Below, piece by piece: positions 53,401 to 63,518 of a stretch of 64,000 nt of DNA. Under the pieces are notes generated by a model. It was given only the letters and a program-made list of their open reading frames with translations, searched no databases and was not told the DNA's origin. The DNA lies in the NCBI RefSeq assembly GCF_000260435.1, contig NZ_BACQ01000036.1, forward strand, positions 1 to 64,000. Direction: 5' to 3'. The position numbers and the translations under genes are program-made. Source of the DNA: Lacticaseibacillus zeae DSM 20178 = KCTC 3804. GTDB lineage: Bacteria; Bacillota; Bacilli; Lactobacillales; Lactobacillaceae. The stretch's first letter is position 1; every line of letters starts with the position of its first letter.

Positions 53401-54571
53401 TTTGTTGATGTCAGCTACGATTTTGTCATGCTCGGCCTGCAACTTTGTCTTTCTGTCCGCTTTTCGATCCGCTAGTGGTTGACCGGGCGTGTGTATAGCC
53501 TGGATGAGGGGCTTGTTGGTATCAAAAGCGTTAATCGCATCAGGTGTCTTGGTTGCAGCGTCGATCGCATCTTGTCCTGTTTTGAGAGCAACATCAATTT
53601 TGTCTGTTTGAATCTTACGATCGCCAGTTGTTAACGTTGGATCAGCGTTAACTGCTGCTTTTTGAGTGTTTGCTTCAGTGAGCAATCTGTTTTTAAGGTC
53701 AGATTTGACTGCGTTTAGCCCTGGGGTGTATTCAAATGATTCAAAATCGAACACATGTTGATTGAACGAGCCACCAGTTGAGCCAGTGAGAAACAAGGCT
53801 AACTGTTCGTTTTTGATGTACTCCTTTGCATTGAACGAAATGGTCTTTTTGTCGTACGTTACTGTCATTTGCTTAGTATCGCCATTATAAATGATCACGA
53901 GGTCAAAAAAATTGCCATCTGGGTTGGGGATGGTTTCATAGGCTACTCCCTTTTTCCCATCCACACTCAAGACTGTGCCCCACTGATCGTCAGTGGTTTG
54001 AACAAGGCGCATCTGAGGATAGTCGTTTTTAGTTCCAAGGTCTGCACCGGCATGGATGTCCCCAGTGCCATTATAATATTCATCGAATTTGACACCGAAT
54101 GATCTGGCTATTCCCCCTATACCGAATGCGTTGCCAGCATACCCATATTTTCCTGGAGTAGTGTCCGCAAAACCAAAAGCGACCCCATCTGCACCAAATT
54201 CATTCTCACCTAAGTAAAGACGCCCTTTGAGCGTAAAACTTTGGGTCATATCGATTTTGGTTCGTAGTGAAACAATTCCAGTCTTAGCTCCCAAGTTAGG
54301 TGTCAACTCGACTTGGAGACCTCGTGCTGGTTGACCGTCTGGGGGGGGTTGCAAGTAGTGATGCTGATCCGTCCAATTTAAAATAGGTTCCAAATTTGGC
54401 AGGATCGATCTTGACTGTAACGTCAGTCGGACTGGAATCCGCATAGACCGGTACAGCCTCAAAAAATTGTGGAATGGTGATATCCCCAACCGTTCCGAGC
54501 GACACTGAAATGAGGGCGGCAACCCAAAATTTGCCGCTCTTGTAGCTTTTGTAGTGCACTTTTCTTTCCAT
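47449..54571 (-). pseudogene. Giant LPXTG surface protein 2, frameshifted at a homopolymer
   Basis: Would encode about 2373 residues. The N-terminus is a full KxYKxGKxW signal peptide (HYKSYKSGKFW, start ATG at 54571) reading to FKLDGSASLLATPP. A tract of eight G (54341-54348; C8 on the coding strand) then shifts the frame, and the lectin-like domain continues in another frame from PDGQPARGLQVELTP. With seven bases the frame is continuous, so one extra base is the lesion. The remainder holds about 25 repeats of 81 residues and the anchor LPRTGDKPATG with KKRKRS tail, as in protein 1. An open frame from 54609 bypasses the signal peptide, so it gives no plausible secreted protein. Could be phase variation, a real pseudogene or a sequencing error. 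Confidence 0.8.
54341..54348 (+). repeat. G8 homopolymer in adhesin 2
   Basis: Eight consecutive G on the plus strand (coding-strand C8), 224-231 bases into the adhesin 2 gene. Slipped-strand mispairing here would switch the protein on and off. No equally long tract occurs at this place in genes 1 or 3. Confidence 0.9.
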
Positions 54572-54837
54572 TTTTCTTCTCCTTGTTTAAAGCGAAGGAC
54601 AGTGCTCATCTATTCACGTTCTCACAAGAAGAGTATCATGTTTTACTTTTTCTGGTAAAGTAATTTGCATCAAAAATAGGTCTAAAATAGTACTATAAAC
54701 GGTAAAACATGTGTACTTGGTTAATTGATAGTCGTTTTATTAATACTAATATATTATGTTTCCTTATTAAAATAGGGAAAATGTTAGTTAACTATAAAAA
54801 CAAGAGTTGTAATTATTAATATATTTGCGACCAGTAC

Positions 54838-54896
54838 ACAAAAAAACGACTCTGATCATTACGGCTATCTAACCGAAATGCTCAGAATCGTTTTTA
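54838..54896 (-). terminator. Terminator after the EIID fragment
   Basis: ACGACTCTGA...TTACGG pairs with CCGAAAT...TCAGAATCGT, with T-runs on both flanks. It lies after the stop of the EIID fragment on the minus strand. The stretch 54572-54837 is AT-rich upstream DNA of adhesin 2. Confidence 0.75.
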
Positions 54897-54933
54897 TAAA
54901 CCCATCGTTTTTTTGGCCGCTTAGAGGGAGAAT

Positions 54934-55245
54934 TTATACCTTGCCAATAATCCCGAAAGCACCTAAAACGATACCGAGAATTAATACCAAAACAATAAGA
55001 CGCGTCGAGTTCATTTTTTTCTTGCCAAGCAGCCAGTAACTTAACGCAACTAACGCGACAGGAACCAGCGACGGCATGATTTGGTTGAATACCGCCTGCG
55101 CCTTCAAAACGACTTTGCCGGTTTTGAAAACAAGTGGCACGTTGGCGGAGATGACGGTGGGGATTAAGGCACCGACAACAGTGACACCGAGGAGGATGGC
55201 GGCATCGGTGATAAGGAGAGGTTGCCGGAGAAATATTGCAAACAA
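54934..55245 (-). pseudogene. Fragment of a mannose-family PTS EIID gene
   Basis: About 100 residues matching the C-terminal third of EIID (ManZ) proteins: TVISANVPLVF, AQAVFNQIMPSLVPVALVAL, SYWLLGKKK and a final hydrophobic segment. A complete EIID has about 270-300 residues, and no IIA, IIB, IIC or 5' part of IID is present. The open frame starts inside a terminator, so it is not expected to be translated on its own. It is a remnant left between the two large surface-protein genes, presumably cut by the insertion or expansion of the array. Confidence 0.75.
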
Positions 55246-55286
55246 GCCCTCAATCGCGAACTGTTGCCAGTTCCGATTGAAGGCTT
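55244..55286 (-). terminator. Terminator of adhesin 3
   Basis: AAGCCCTCAATCG pairs with CGATTGAAGGCTT; it lies 55 bases after the adhesin 3 stop on the minus strand and overlaps the broken end of the EIID fragment. Confidence 0.75.
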
Positions 55287-55340
55287 ATTTTGTTTGTGTG
55301 AAAATGCCGGCCACTTTCATGCAACTGCTGTGAGGTGAAT

Positions 55341-58300
55341 TTACATAGGTTTGCGTTTTTTGCCAAAGGTTGTCACGCCCACAATGCCTAGGATTAGGGC
55401 ACCCAGAACTGCTAATCCTTGGGACTTGTTGTCGCCGGTTTGTGGTAGGTAAGTGGCTTGGTTTGTTGGTTTGGTGGAATTAACGAGTTCTGGTGCTTCT
55501 TGAACAGGGAGCCGTTTAAGCTTCGAATGGATACGCGCTTTGCCGGTTTCACTCTCAGTTTTATGGTGCTCGGTGCTTTTGGTGATGTCAGTTTTTTGGT
55601 CCGGCTGTTCGCGATCGATTTGGTATTCTTCTGTATCCTTTTGTATGCTTATCAGCACCAGACTAGTTTTGATTTGCTCCTTTTCAGCTTCTGTTTCAAT
55701 ATCAAGTGTTTCTGCAGGTTTGCGCTGTTTGTCAGCTAAGGGTTTGTCTGACAGCTGCTGACTAGTGAGCGTGATTTTGGTAGAAGTCCGGGATTGATGG
55801 GTCAAGGCAGTATCGTATGTGATCCGTTCAGTGACTTGATCGTGGTCAGACTGTGTCACTTTTTCTTGGGGAGCTTCTTGGAAAATTGATGAAGTACTTA
55901 GCTGATGCAGCTGATCCATAGTTGTTTCACTAGTGGCTAGCGATTTGTTGATGGTATCAGCTGCCAGTGTTGTGTCGATAGCAGTTTCAGCTTGTTCGGT
56001 AGTTTGGTCAATAGCATTGAGTTGCTCTGATTTCTCTGTGACCATTAGCACAGTATCACCTTTAATGATCTGATAATCTATGGGAACCGTAGCCTCATCA
56101 GGCGCCGGTTGTTGTGCCGCTTTTTGATCGGCGATTGGCGTGCCTGTTTGGTGGACATTGTTGATGGCAATGATGCCAGCAGTGGCTGCAGTTTTGATCG
56201 TGTCGGCAGAGGTGGCTGAATCAATCGCAGTTGCAGCAAGCTTTGCTGCCTCGCCAACAGCCGCAATTTGCTGCTGTTTATCTGCGGCCGTTAGCGTTGG
56301 GTCGCTTTGGATGGTTTGCTCAGCGTTAGTCGCGGCATTTGCTACTGCTTGCTTTTGATGCGTCTTTTGGCTCTCCAACGGCTGGCCAACTCGGTGCGTG
56401 CTGTTAATACCGATTTTACCGATCGCAAAAGCTGCGTTGATGGCGTCGGCTTTCCTTGCTGCGTCGATGGCTGCTACGGCTATTTGAGTAACCTTATTAA
56501 CATCGTCGGTTTGTGCTTTTTTCTCCGTTATGGTTAAAGTAACGTCGGCTTGGATGGTCTGAACGGCTTTTGCTGTCACAGCGTCTAGCTCTCGTTTGCG
56601 TTGTACTTTTTGATCGGTAAGAGAGAGACCAGCTTGATAGGCGTTAGTGCAGTTGGTTATACCGGCGGTGGTTGCTGTGTGCACGGCATCGGCTGTAGCG
56701 GCAGTAGTGAGAATGGCTTCAATGACGTGATCAATATTGTCAACAGCCGCGGTTTGTTGCCGTTTGTCCACCATCGTTAAGGTGGCGTCGTTTTCGATAC
56801 TTCGTTTGATGCGATCCACCTTTGAAACCAGCAGTCGTTTCATGGCCGTTTTCTGATCGGCGAGCGGGGTGCCAGTCTGGTAACTATTGGTGATCGCAAC
56901 CTTGCCGGCAGCAAAAGCGGCATTGGTGGTATCTGCTGACTTGGCAGCATTGATAGCAAAAAGAGCCGTTGCCACCGCTTTGTCGACAGCCGTCAGCTGC
57001 TGCTGCTTCTCCGATGTGGTTAGTGTCGAATCAGCTTGAATGGTCTTTTTGACTTTAGAAGCTACGACACTGATGGCCTTCTTTTGGGCTGTCCTTTGCT
57101 CGTCAATGGAAGGTCCACTTTGATGTACCTTGGCTGCAGCGGCTGTTCCGGTTGTAACGGCAGTGTTGATTTCGTCCGCGGTGGTTGCGACCTTGATGGC
57201 GGCCTGCGCTTTCTTTTCAATCTGATTGATTGCCGCTGTTTGATGGCGTTTTTCCACAGCTGTGAGGGTGACGTCTGCTTGAATGGCTTTTTTGATAGTT
57301 GCGGCTTTATCAGCGAGTGCCTGCATCTGGGTGGTTTGCTGCTGGTCAATCGCAGTGCCGATTTGATGGGCATTGTTGATGGCGGTGCGGCCAGTAACGG
57401 TTGCTGCATTGATCGCATCGGCGGTTTTGGCGCCAGTGATGGTGGTTTGCGCCGTTTTCTGAGCATTGGCGACTGCAGCAGTCTGCTGGTGCTTTTCTGC
57501 AGTTGTCAAAGTAGGATCTGCTTGAATGGCCTGCGCAGTTTTGGCGGCTGCCTGAGCCAACGCTTGGATTTGAGCGGCCTGTTGATCGGCGATGGCGGTA
57601 CCAGGTTGATGAGTCTTGGCGATGGCCATTTTGCCAGCAGCAAATGCGGTATTGATGTCATCAGCAGTTTTGGCCGCCTCAATGGTCGTTTTGGCCGTTT
57701 CTCCGGCTTTGGCAGCGGCGTTGGCTTGCTGGCTTTTCTCGGTAGCCGTCAAGGTTGGGTCGTTTTGAATGATTTGGGTAATTTTAAGAACCTCACTGGC
57801 TAGTGAGTGCTTGCTGGCTGTTTTTTGGTCAGCTACGGGTTTACCGGGTTGATGGGCTTGGGCAATGGCCGTCTTGCCGGTGGTAAACGTGTTGTTAATA
57901 TCATCAGCGGTTTTGGCGGCATCAATGTTAGCTTGGGCAGCTTTATTGGCCGTGGTAACTGCCGCGGCTTGCTGCTTTTTTTCAGCAGCCGTTAATGTGG
58001 CATCATGCTGAATGGCTTGACGCGTGTTGGTCGCTTCATGATCTAATGTTTGCTTATGGGTGGCTTGTTGCGCGGCGATCGGGCTGCCAGATTGATGAAC
58101 CTTGGTGACGGTGGCTTGGCCTGCAACGAACGCTGCCTTGATATCATCAGCGGATTTTGCCGCGTCAATGGTAGCTGCCGTTGTTTGTGCGGCCTTGGAC
58201 GCGGCATTGGTTTGTTGCTGCTTTTGGGCAGCCGTTAACGTGGCGTCGCCTTGGATCGCTTGGATGACTTTAGCAGCTGCGTTATCTAGCGCTTGCTTTT

Positions 58301-61300
58301 GCGCCGCTTTTTGATCGTCCATGGCTTTGCCCGGTTGATGTGTCTTTTTAATGGCAGCTTGGCCACCGTTAAACGCAGCGCTGATTGTGTCGGCTGTTGT
58401 GGCAGCATTGAGGCTTGTTGTCGCGATTTTGCCGGCGTTATCAGCTGCGGCGGTTTGCTGCTGTTTTTCGGCAGCAGTTAGGGTCGGGTCATGCTGAATG
58501 GCTTGCTTGATTTTGGCGAGCTCACGATCCAGTGCCTGCTTTTTGGCTGCCTGCTGATCGGCAATTGCGGCGCCGGGTTGGTGAGTGGTGACTAGGTTGG
58601 CTTTGCCGGCGTCAAACGCGGCGTTGATCGTGTCGGCGGACTTGGCATTGTTAATGGCAGTTGCAGCTGTCGTTTTAGCTGCTTCTGCATGATCGCTTTG
58701 CTGCTGTTTATCGGCAGTGGTTAAGGTTGGATCGGCTTGAATGGCTTGCTTAACCTTGGCGAGTTCATTAGCAAGTGCCTGTTTTTGGGCATTTTTTTGA
58801 TCAGCTAACGGCGTGCCGGATTGGTGGATCTTTTCAATATTAACTTTGCCAGTGTCAAAAGCGGCGTTGATAGCATCCGCGGTTTTAGCGCTATCGATTG
58901 CATCGCCAACCGTTTTGGCGGCACGGGCAACCTTGTCGAGTTGGTGCTGCTTTTCAGCAGACGTCAACGTCACGTCAGCCTGGATGGTTTGTCCCGCTTG
59001 GGTGACGGTGTCGTTGAGCTGCTTCTTTTTGTCGTCTTTTTGAGTATTCAAAGGGAGGCCGACTTGATACGCTGCTGCGATGTTGTTCTTGCCAGTCGCG
59101 GTCGCAGCGTTGATCTGGTCGGCGGTGATGGCAGCATCGATGGTGCTCAGTCCGCTCGTTAAGGCTTTGGCAACTGCGTCAAGTTGGGTAGACTTTTCGG
59201 CAGTGGTCAAAGTAGGCGCATCTTTGATGGCTTGTTCAATTTGCTTGGCATGGGTAGTAAGCTGGGTCTTTTGCGCCGCTTTCTGATCATCGATTGCCGC
59301 CCCGGATTGATGGGCTTTGTCGATGTTATCCTGACTGACGGTGGCGGCTTGCTGGATTGCATCAGCGGTCACCGCCGCGTCAATGGCATGCTTGCCAGTT
59401 AAAAGAGCCTGATCAACGAGCGCGGTCTGAGTTTTCTTTTCCGTGGCTGTCAATGTTGGATCGTGGATGATGCGATCGATCACGTCCGCTTGTTTGGTTC
59501 GTAAGGCTTGTTTTTGGTGTGCTTGCTGAGCAGCAATGGCAGCTCCAGATTGGTGGGCATTGGCGATGTTGGCCTGACCCGCCGCTGCAGCTGTGTTGAT
59601 AGTATCAGCGCTGGTTGCAGCGTCAATGTTGGCTTCGCCAGTAGCTAGGGCAGCGTCGAGGTTAGTAAGCTGTTGTTGTTTTTGCGTTGCGGTCAAGGTC
59701 GGGTCATTTTGAAGACTTTGTTTGGTTTTATCGGTTGCATTGACCAGCATCTTCTTTTGCGCCGCTTTTTGATCAGCCAGTGGCGTGCCCGGTTGATGAG
59801 CGAAAGTAATCTTTTTGCGTCCACTATCAGTCACTTGGTTAATGGCATCTGCATCGACAGCAGCATCAATTGCTGCTGTGGCATCCGTTAGCATCTGATC
59901 AGCGTGGCTTAGTTGGCGCTTCATTTCTTTGTTCGTTAACGTGCGATCTTTGTTGATAACATCAGTAATTTCAGCATGTTTAACGGTCAGCGCCTGCTTC
60001 TGCGCCGCTTTTTGATCGGTGATGGCAGTGCCGGATTGGTGTGCATTGCTGATCGTCGTTTTGCCAGCGGCCACGGCCTTGTTGATGGCATCGGCTGTTT
60101 TCGCTGCATCAACCGCGGTTTCACTATCAGCCAAGGCGGTGTCAACGTTGGTGGCTTGCTGGGCCTTTTGCGCGGTTGTCAACGTTGGGTCGTTTTGAAT
60201 AGCTTGCTTAATATTGACGGCGGCGTTTGCCAATGCCTTTTTTTGCGCAGTTTTTTGGTCGGCCAACGGAACGCCGGGTTGATAGGCCGCGGCAATTTTT
60301 TGGAGGCCGTCTGCAGTTGCTTGATTGATTGCGTCAGCACTCGCCGCAGCATCAACGATTGTGCTGGCATCTGTCAATGCTTGATCGGCGATACTGATTT
60401 GGTGATTCGTTTCGGTCATAGTTAATGTGAGGTCTTTGTTGCTGACATCGGCGATCCGATCGCGTTCAGCTTTTAGCGCCTGTTTCTGCGTAGTTTTTTG
60501 GTCAGCTAAAGGCGCGCCTGGTTGATAGGCTGCGGCAATCGTCTTTAAGCCATTCTCGGCGGCTTGATTGATGGTATCCGCATCGGCAGCTGTATCAATG
60601 GCCGCAGTGGCATCAGAAAAAGCCTGATCAGCTTGGCTAATCTGGTGCTTCATGGCGTCACTTGTTAGCGTTAGATCCTGATTGATGACATCAGTGATTT
60701 TATCGCGCTTGGCTTGCAATGCCTGTTTCTGCGCCGTTTTTTGATCGGCAACGGCAATCCCGGATTGAGGGACTTTGTTGATCTTAGCTTTGGCAGCTGC
60801 CGAAGCTTTGTTGATCTTGTCGGCATTACCGACTGCATCAATGCTCGCTTCACCGTCTGCCAGAGTGGTATCGACGTTCGCAAGTTGGGTTTGTTTTTCT
60901 GCGGTTGTCAAAGTCGGATCGGCTTGAATCGTTTGCTTCGCGTTGGCGGCTTCGGTTGCCAGCATTTTTTTCTGTGCGGCTCTTTGATCGGCTAACGGGA
61001 TGCCAGGTTGGTAGGCCGCTGTGATTTTTTGTAAGCCGTCATCGGCTGCTTGTGCGATACCATCCGCATCATTGGCAGCATCAATAGCCGTTTCGGCAGT
61101 TGCCAATGCCTGATCAGCCGTATCCGTTTGGCGGGTGGTTTCGGCCATCGTTAACGTCAAGTCTTTAAAGCTGATGTCCGCAATCTTATCACGCTCGGTT
61201 TTCAATGCCTGTTTTCGGGCGGTTTTTTGGTCGGCGAGGTCGGTTCCGCGTTGATGAACATTTAAAATAGCAGACGCACTGGTTGCTTCGGCTTTGTTGA

Positions 61301-63518
61301 TTTTATCAGCAGTATTGGCTGCGTCGATGGCAGCTTCGCCATCTGCCAACTTGGTATCAACGCCAGCAAGTTGGGTCTTCTTTTCGGCAGTTGTCAAAGT
61401 TCGATCACTTTGAATGAATTGCTTGGCTTTGGTAGCTGTGTCTGCCAATGCTTGCTTTTTCCTGACTCTTTGGTCTGCTAAGGGAACGCCAGGTTGATAG
61501 GCAGCAGCGATTTGCTTCAACCCACTTGCCGCCGCTTTGTTGATCGCATCTGCGCTTGCTGCTGCATCAACGGCCGCACTGGCATCGGCTAATGCTTGAT
61601 CGGCAACACTGGTTTGTTGCTTCGTTTCCGCAAGCGTTAGTGCATAATCGTTATAACTCACATCCGCAATTCGGTCGCGTTCGGTTTTTAGCGCTTTTTT
61701 CTGCGCCGCCTTTTGGTCAGCTAAAGGAGCTCCCGGTTGATAAGCAGCGGTAATCTGTTGCAGCCCATCTGCGGCCGCTTGATTGACGACATCTGCTTCG
61801 GTCGCGGCATCAATGGCAGTATTAGCCGCTGATAGTGCTTTGTCGGCTTGGGCAATTTGATCGTTTGTTTCTTGAATCGTTAACGTCAGATCTTTAGTGC
61901 TAGCCTTGGCGATTTCATCGCGCTTGGTTTTCAATGTTTGCTTCTGAGCGGCTTTTTGGTCGGCTAGGGGTACGCCGGATTGATGCACTTGATTGACGCT
62001 GGTTTTTCCGACAGCAAGGGCTTTGTTGATTTTGTCGGCAGTATTGGCGGCATCAATGGCGGTTTCACCATCAGTCACAGCATTGTCAACTAGGCCGAAT
62101 TGCTTTTTCCTCTGTGTAGTTGTCAAAGTCGGGTCATTTTGAATGGTTTGCTTAGCGCTAGCTGCTGCATTTGCGAGTGCTTTCTTTTGGGCAGTTTTCT
62201 GGTCAACTAAAGGCACGCCTGGTTGATAGGCCGCAGCAATTTTTTTCAAACCGTTTTCCGCAGCCCGACTAATGCCGTTTGCATCGCTGGCCGCATCAAC
62301 CGCCGCTGTTGCGTCTGCCAAGGCCTGATCAGCAGCGAGTGTTTGTTGCTTCGTTTCAGCCATCGTTAACGCATAATCTTTATAACTCACATCGGCAATC
62401 TGATCGCGTTTGGCTTTTAACGCCTGCTTTTGGGTTGCCTTTTGATCGGCCAGTGACGGACCGGGCTTGTGAATATCGTTAATTTTGGCTTTTGCCGTAT
62501 CAAACGCCGCGATGGCATCGCCGGTTTTAGTCGTTTGATCAATCTGGAACTTACCGTCCTGAAGCGCCTGATCAATCGCGTCGCATAATTGCTGGCGTTG
62601 CGCAGTCGTTAATGTGGGGTCCTGATTAATGGCATTTTTGGGCGCAGTGATTGTGGTTGTTAGATCATTTGTTAGGTTTTCTTTGACTGTGTCTAGTCCC
62701 GGGGTAAAGGTGAATGACTCAAAATCAAATAGATGCTGATTGGTTTTGCCCCCAGTCGAACCAGAGATAAACATCGACAGTTGATCATTCTTGATATAGC
62801 GGGATGCATTGAATTTAATGGTTGCACCGCTTCCTGTCACCGTCATGATCTGGTTGTCGCCATCATAGCTGACAATCAGCTCGGAATATTGACCATTTGC
62901 ACCCTGTATCTTGGCGTGTGTGACACCTTCACCGCCTTCGACACTGGTTACTTCATCACCTTGGTTAGGATCTGTGTAAATGACATTCATTTGGTTGGCG
63001 CGATAAGCATCCGGCAAGGCACCATCTCTGCGTTCGCCGTTATAATACACGTCAAATTTGACCCCGAATGCATTTTTAAGTCCGCCAAGGCCAAAAGCGT
63101 TACCGACACGACCAAGAACGCCGGGGTTTGTATCGGCAAATCCAAAAGCAACCCCATCGGCACCATCGGGGTTGTCTCCCAGGTAAAGGCGCCCTTTAAG
63201 TGTGAAGCTCTGACTCATATCGATTTTAGTATTTAATGCAACCGCCCCAGCTTTGTCGTTGAAATTAGGCGTGAGTTGCACTTGGGTCTTTGAATCTTTG
63301 GGATAAAAAGAGGCTGAACCACTGAGTTTAAAATACTGGGCAAACTCATTGGGTCCAACCTTAATTGAAACATCTGTTATTGAAGTTGCGTAAACGGGAA
63401 CGGCTTCGCAAAGCTGCGGAACGGCTAAGCTGCCGATGATGCCAAACGAGACTGAGATCAGTGCGGTTATCCAGAACTTACCGCTTTTGTAGCGTTTGTA
63501 ATGTACTTTCGAGTCCAA
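55341..63518 (-). CDS. Giant LPXTG surface protein 3 (KxYKxGKxW, lectin-like, DUF1542-like repeats)
   Basis: Predicted 2725-residue cell-wall protein, intact. Order: KxYKxGKxW signal peptide (HYKRYKSGKFW), L-type lectin-like domain (about residues 50-285, ADGVAFGFADTNPG, GNAFGLGGLKNAFGVKFD), about 28 repeats of 81 residues (to about 2500), a charged divergent region (about 2500-2680, without repeats) and the anchor LPQTGDNKSQG with KKRKPM tail. In the first half two repeat types alternate: one with KDYALTMAETKQQT-like cores, the other with the DPTLTTAEK core. This gives a 162-residue higher-order period not seen in proteins 1 and 2. Start ATG at 63518 with GGAGAAGAA upstream. The anchor motif and linker differ from the other two, so it is the more distant paralogue. 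Confidence 0.88.
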   Translation of the reverse strand: MDSKVHYKRYKSGKFWITALISVSFGIIGSLAVPQLCEAVPVYATSITDVSIKVGPNEFAQYFKLSGSASFYPKDSKTQVQLTPNFNDKAGAVALNTKIDMSQSFTLKGRLYLGDNPDGADGVAFGFADTNPGVLGRVGNAFGLGGLKNAFGVKFDVYYNGERRDGALPDAYRANQMNVIYTDPNQGDEVTSVEGGEGVTHAKIQGANGQYSELIVSYDGDNQIMTVTGSGATIKFNASRYIKNDQLSMFISGSTGGKTNQHLFDFESFTFTPGLDTVKENLTNDLTTTITAPKNAINQDPTLTTAQRQQLCDAIDQALQDGKFQIDQTTKTGDAIAAFDTAKAKINDIHKPGPSLADQKATQKQALKAKRDQIADVSYKDYALTMAETKQQTLAADQALADATAAVDAASDANGISRAAENGLKKIAAAYQPGVPLVDQKTAQKKALANAAASAKQTIQNDPTLTTTQRKKQFGLVDNAVTDGETAIDAANTADKINKALAVGKTSVNQVHQSGVPLADQKAAQKQTLKTKRDEIAKASTKDLTLTIQETNDQIAQADKALSAANTAIDAATEADVVNQAAADGLQQITAAYQPGAPLADQKAAQKKALKTERDRIADVSYNDYALTLAETKQQTSVADQALADASAAVDAAASADAINKAAASGLKQIAAAYQPGVPLADQRVRKKQALADTATKAKQFIQSDRTLTTAEKKTQLAGVDTKLADGEAAIDAANTADKINKAEATSASAILNVHQRGTDLADQKTARKQALKTERDKIADISFKDLTLTMAETTRQTDTADQALATAETAIDAANDADGIAQAADDGLQKITAAYQPGIPLADQRAAQKKMLATEAANAKQTIQADPTLTTAEKQTQLANVDTTLADGEASIDAVGNADKINKASAAAKAKINKVPQSGIAVADQKTAQKQALQAKRDKITDVINQDLTLTSDAMKHQISQADQAFSDATAAIDTAADADTINQAAENGLKTIAAAYQPGAPLADQKTTQKQALKAERDRIADVSNKDLTLTMTETNHQISIADQALTDASTIVDAAASADAINQATADGLQKIAAAYQPGVPLADQKTAQKKALANAAVNIKQAIQNDPTLTTAQKAQQATNVDTALADSETAVDAAKTADAINKAVAAGKTTISNAHQSGTAITDQKAAQKQALTVKHAEITDVINKDRTLTNKEMKRQLSHADQMLTDATAAIDAAVDADAINQVTDSGRKKITFAHQPGTPLADQKAAQKKMLVNATDKTKQSLQNDPTLTATQKQQQLTNLDAALATGEANIDAATSADTINTAAAAGQANIANAHQSGAAIAAQQAHQKQALRTKQADVIDRIIHDPTLTATEKKTQTALVDQALLTGKHAIDAAVTADAIQQAATVSQDNIDKAHQSGAAIDDQKAAQKTQLTTHAKQIEQAIKDAPTLTTAEKSTQLDAVAKALTSGLSTIDAAITADQINAATATGKNNIAAAYQVGLPLNTQKDDKKKQLNDTVTQAGQTIQADVTLTSAEKQHQLDKVARAAKTVGDAIDSAKTADAINAAFDTGKVNIEKIHQSGTPLADQKNAQKQALANELAKVKQAIQADPTLTTADKQQQSDHAEAAKTTAATAINNAKSADTINAAFDAGKANLVTTHQPGAAIADQQAAKKQALDRELAKIKQAIQHDPTLTAAEKQQQTAAADNAGKIATTSLNAATTADTISAAFNGGQAAIKKTHQPGKAMDDQKAAQKQALDNAAAKVIQAIQGDATLTAAQKQQQTNAASKAAQTTAATIDAAKSADDIKAAFVAGQATVTKVHQSGSPIAAQQATHKQTLDHEATNTRQAIQHDATLTAAEKKQQAAAVTTANKAAQANIDAAKTADDINNTFTTGKTAIAQAHQPGKPVADQKTASKHSLASEVLKITQIIQNDPTLTATEKSQQANAAAKAGETAKTTIEAAKTADDINTAFAAGKMAIAKTHQPGTAIADQQAAQIQALAQAAAKTAQAIQADPTLTTAEKHQQTAAVANAQKTAQTTITGAKTADAINAATVTGRTAINNAHQIGTAIDQQQTTQMQALADKAATIKKAIQADVTLTAVEKRHQTAAINQIEKKAQAAIKVATTADEINTAVTTGTAAAAKVHQSGPSIDEQRTAQKKAISVVASKVKKTIQADSTLTTSEKQQQLTAVDKAVATALFAINAAKSADTTNAAFAAGKVAITNSYQTGTPLADQKTAMKRLLVSKVDRIKRSIENDATLTMVDKRQQTAAVDNIDHVIEAILTTAATADAVHTATTAGITNCTNAYQAGLSLTDQKVQRKRELDAVTAKAVQTIQADVTLTITEKKAQTDDVNKVTQIAVAAIDAARKADAINAAFAIGKIGINSTHRVGQPLESQKTHQKQAVANAATNAEQTIQSDPTLTAADKQQQIAAVGEAAKLAATAIDSATSADTIKTAATAGIIAINNVHQTGTPIADQKAAQQPAPDEATVPIDYQIIKGDTVLMVTEKSEQLNAIDQTTEQAETAIDTTLAADTINKSLATSETTMDQLHQLSTSSIFQEAPQEKVTQSDHDQVTERITYDTALTHQSRTSTKITLTSQQLSDKPLADKQRKPAETLDIETEAEKEQIKTSLVLISIQKDTEEYQIDREQPDQKTDITKSTEHHKTESETGKARIHSKLKRLPVQEAPELVNSTKPTNQATYLPQTGDNKSQGLAVLGALILGIVGVTTFGKKRKPM

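Noticed and set aside
54572-54609. Upstream start of the adhesin 2 frame at 54609, giving a 2386-residue protein
   Set aside because: The first part is an out-of-frame reading of the signal peptide region; the true start is ATG 54571 with the homopolymer frameshift downstream.
41499-63518. Many long open frames on the opposite strand and in other frames of the adhesin genes
   Set aside because: They recur every 243 bases with the repeats, have no ribosome binding sites and mirror the lysine/alanine-rich coding strand, so they are shadows.
41499-63518. Regular direct repeats as a possible CRISPR array
   Set aside because: The period of 243 bases is in frame and encodes protein; there are no short palindromic repeats with unrelated spacers.
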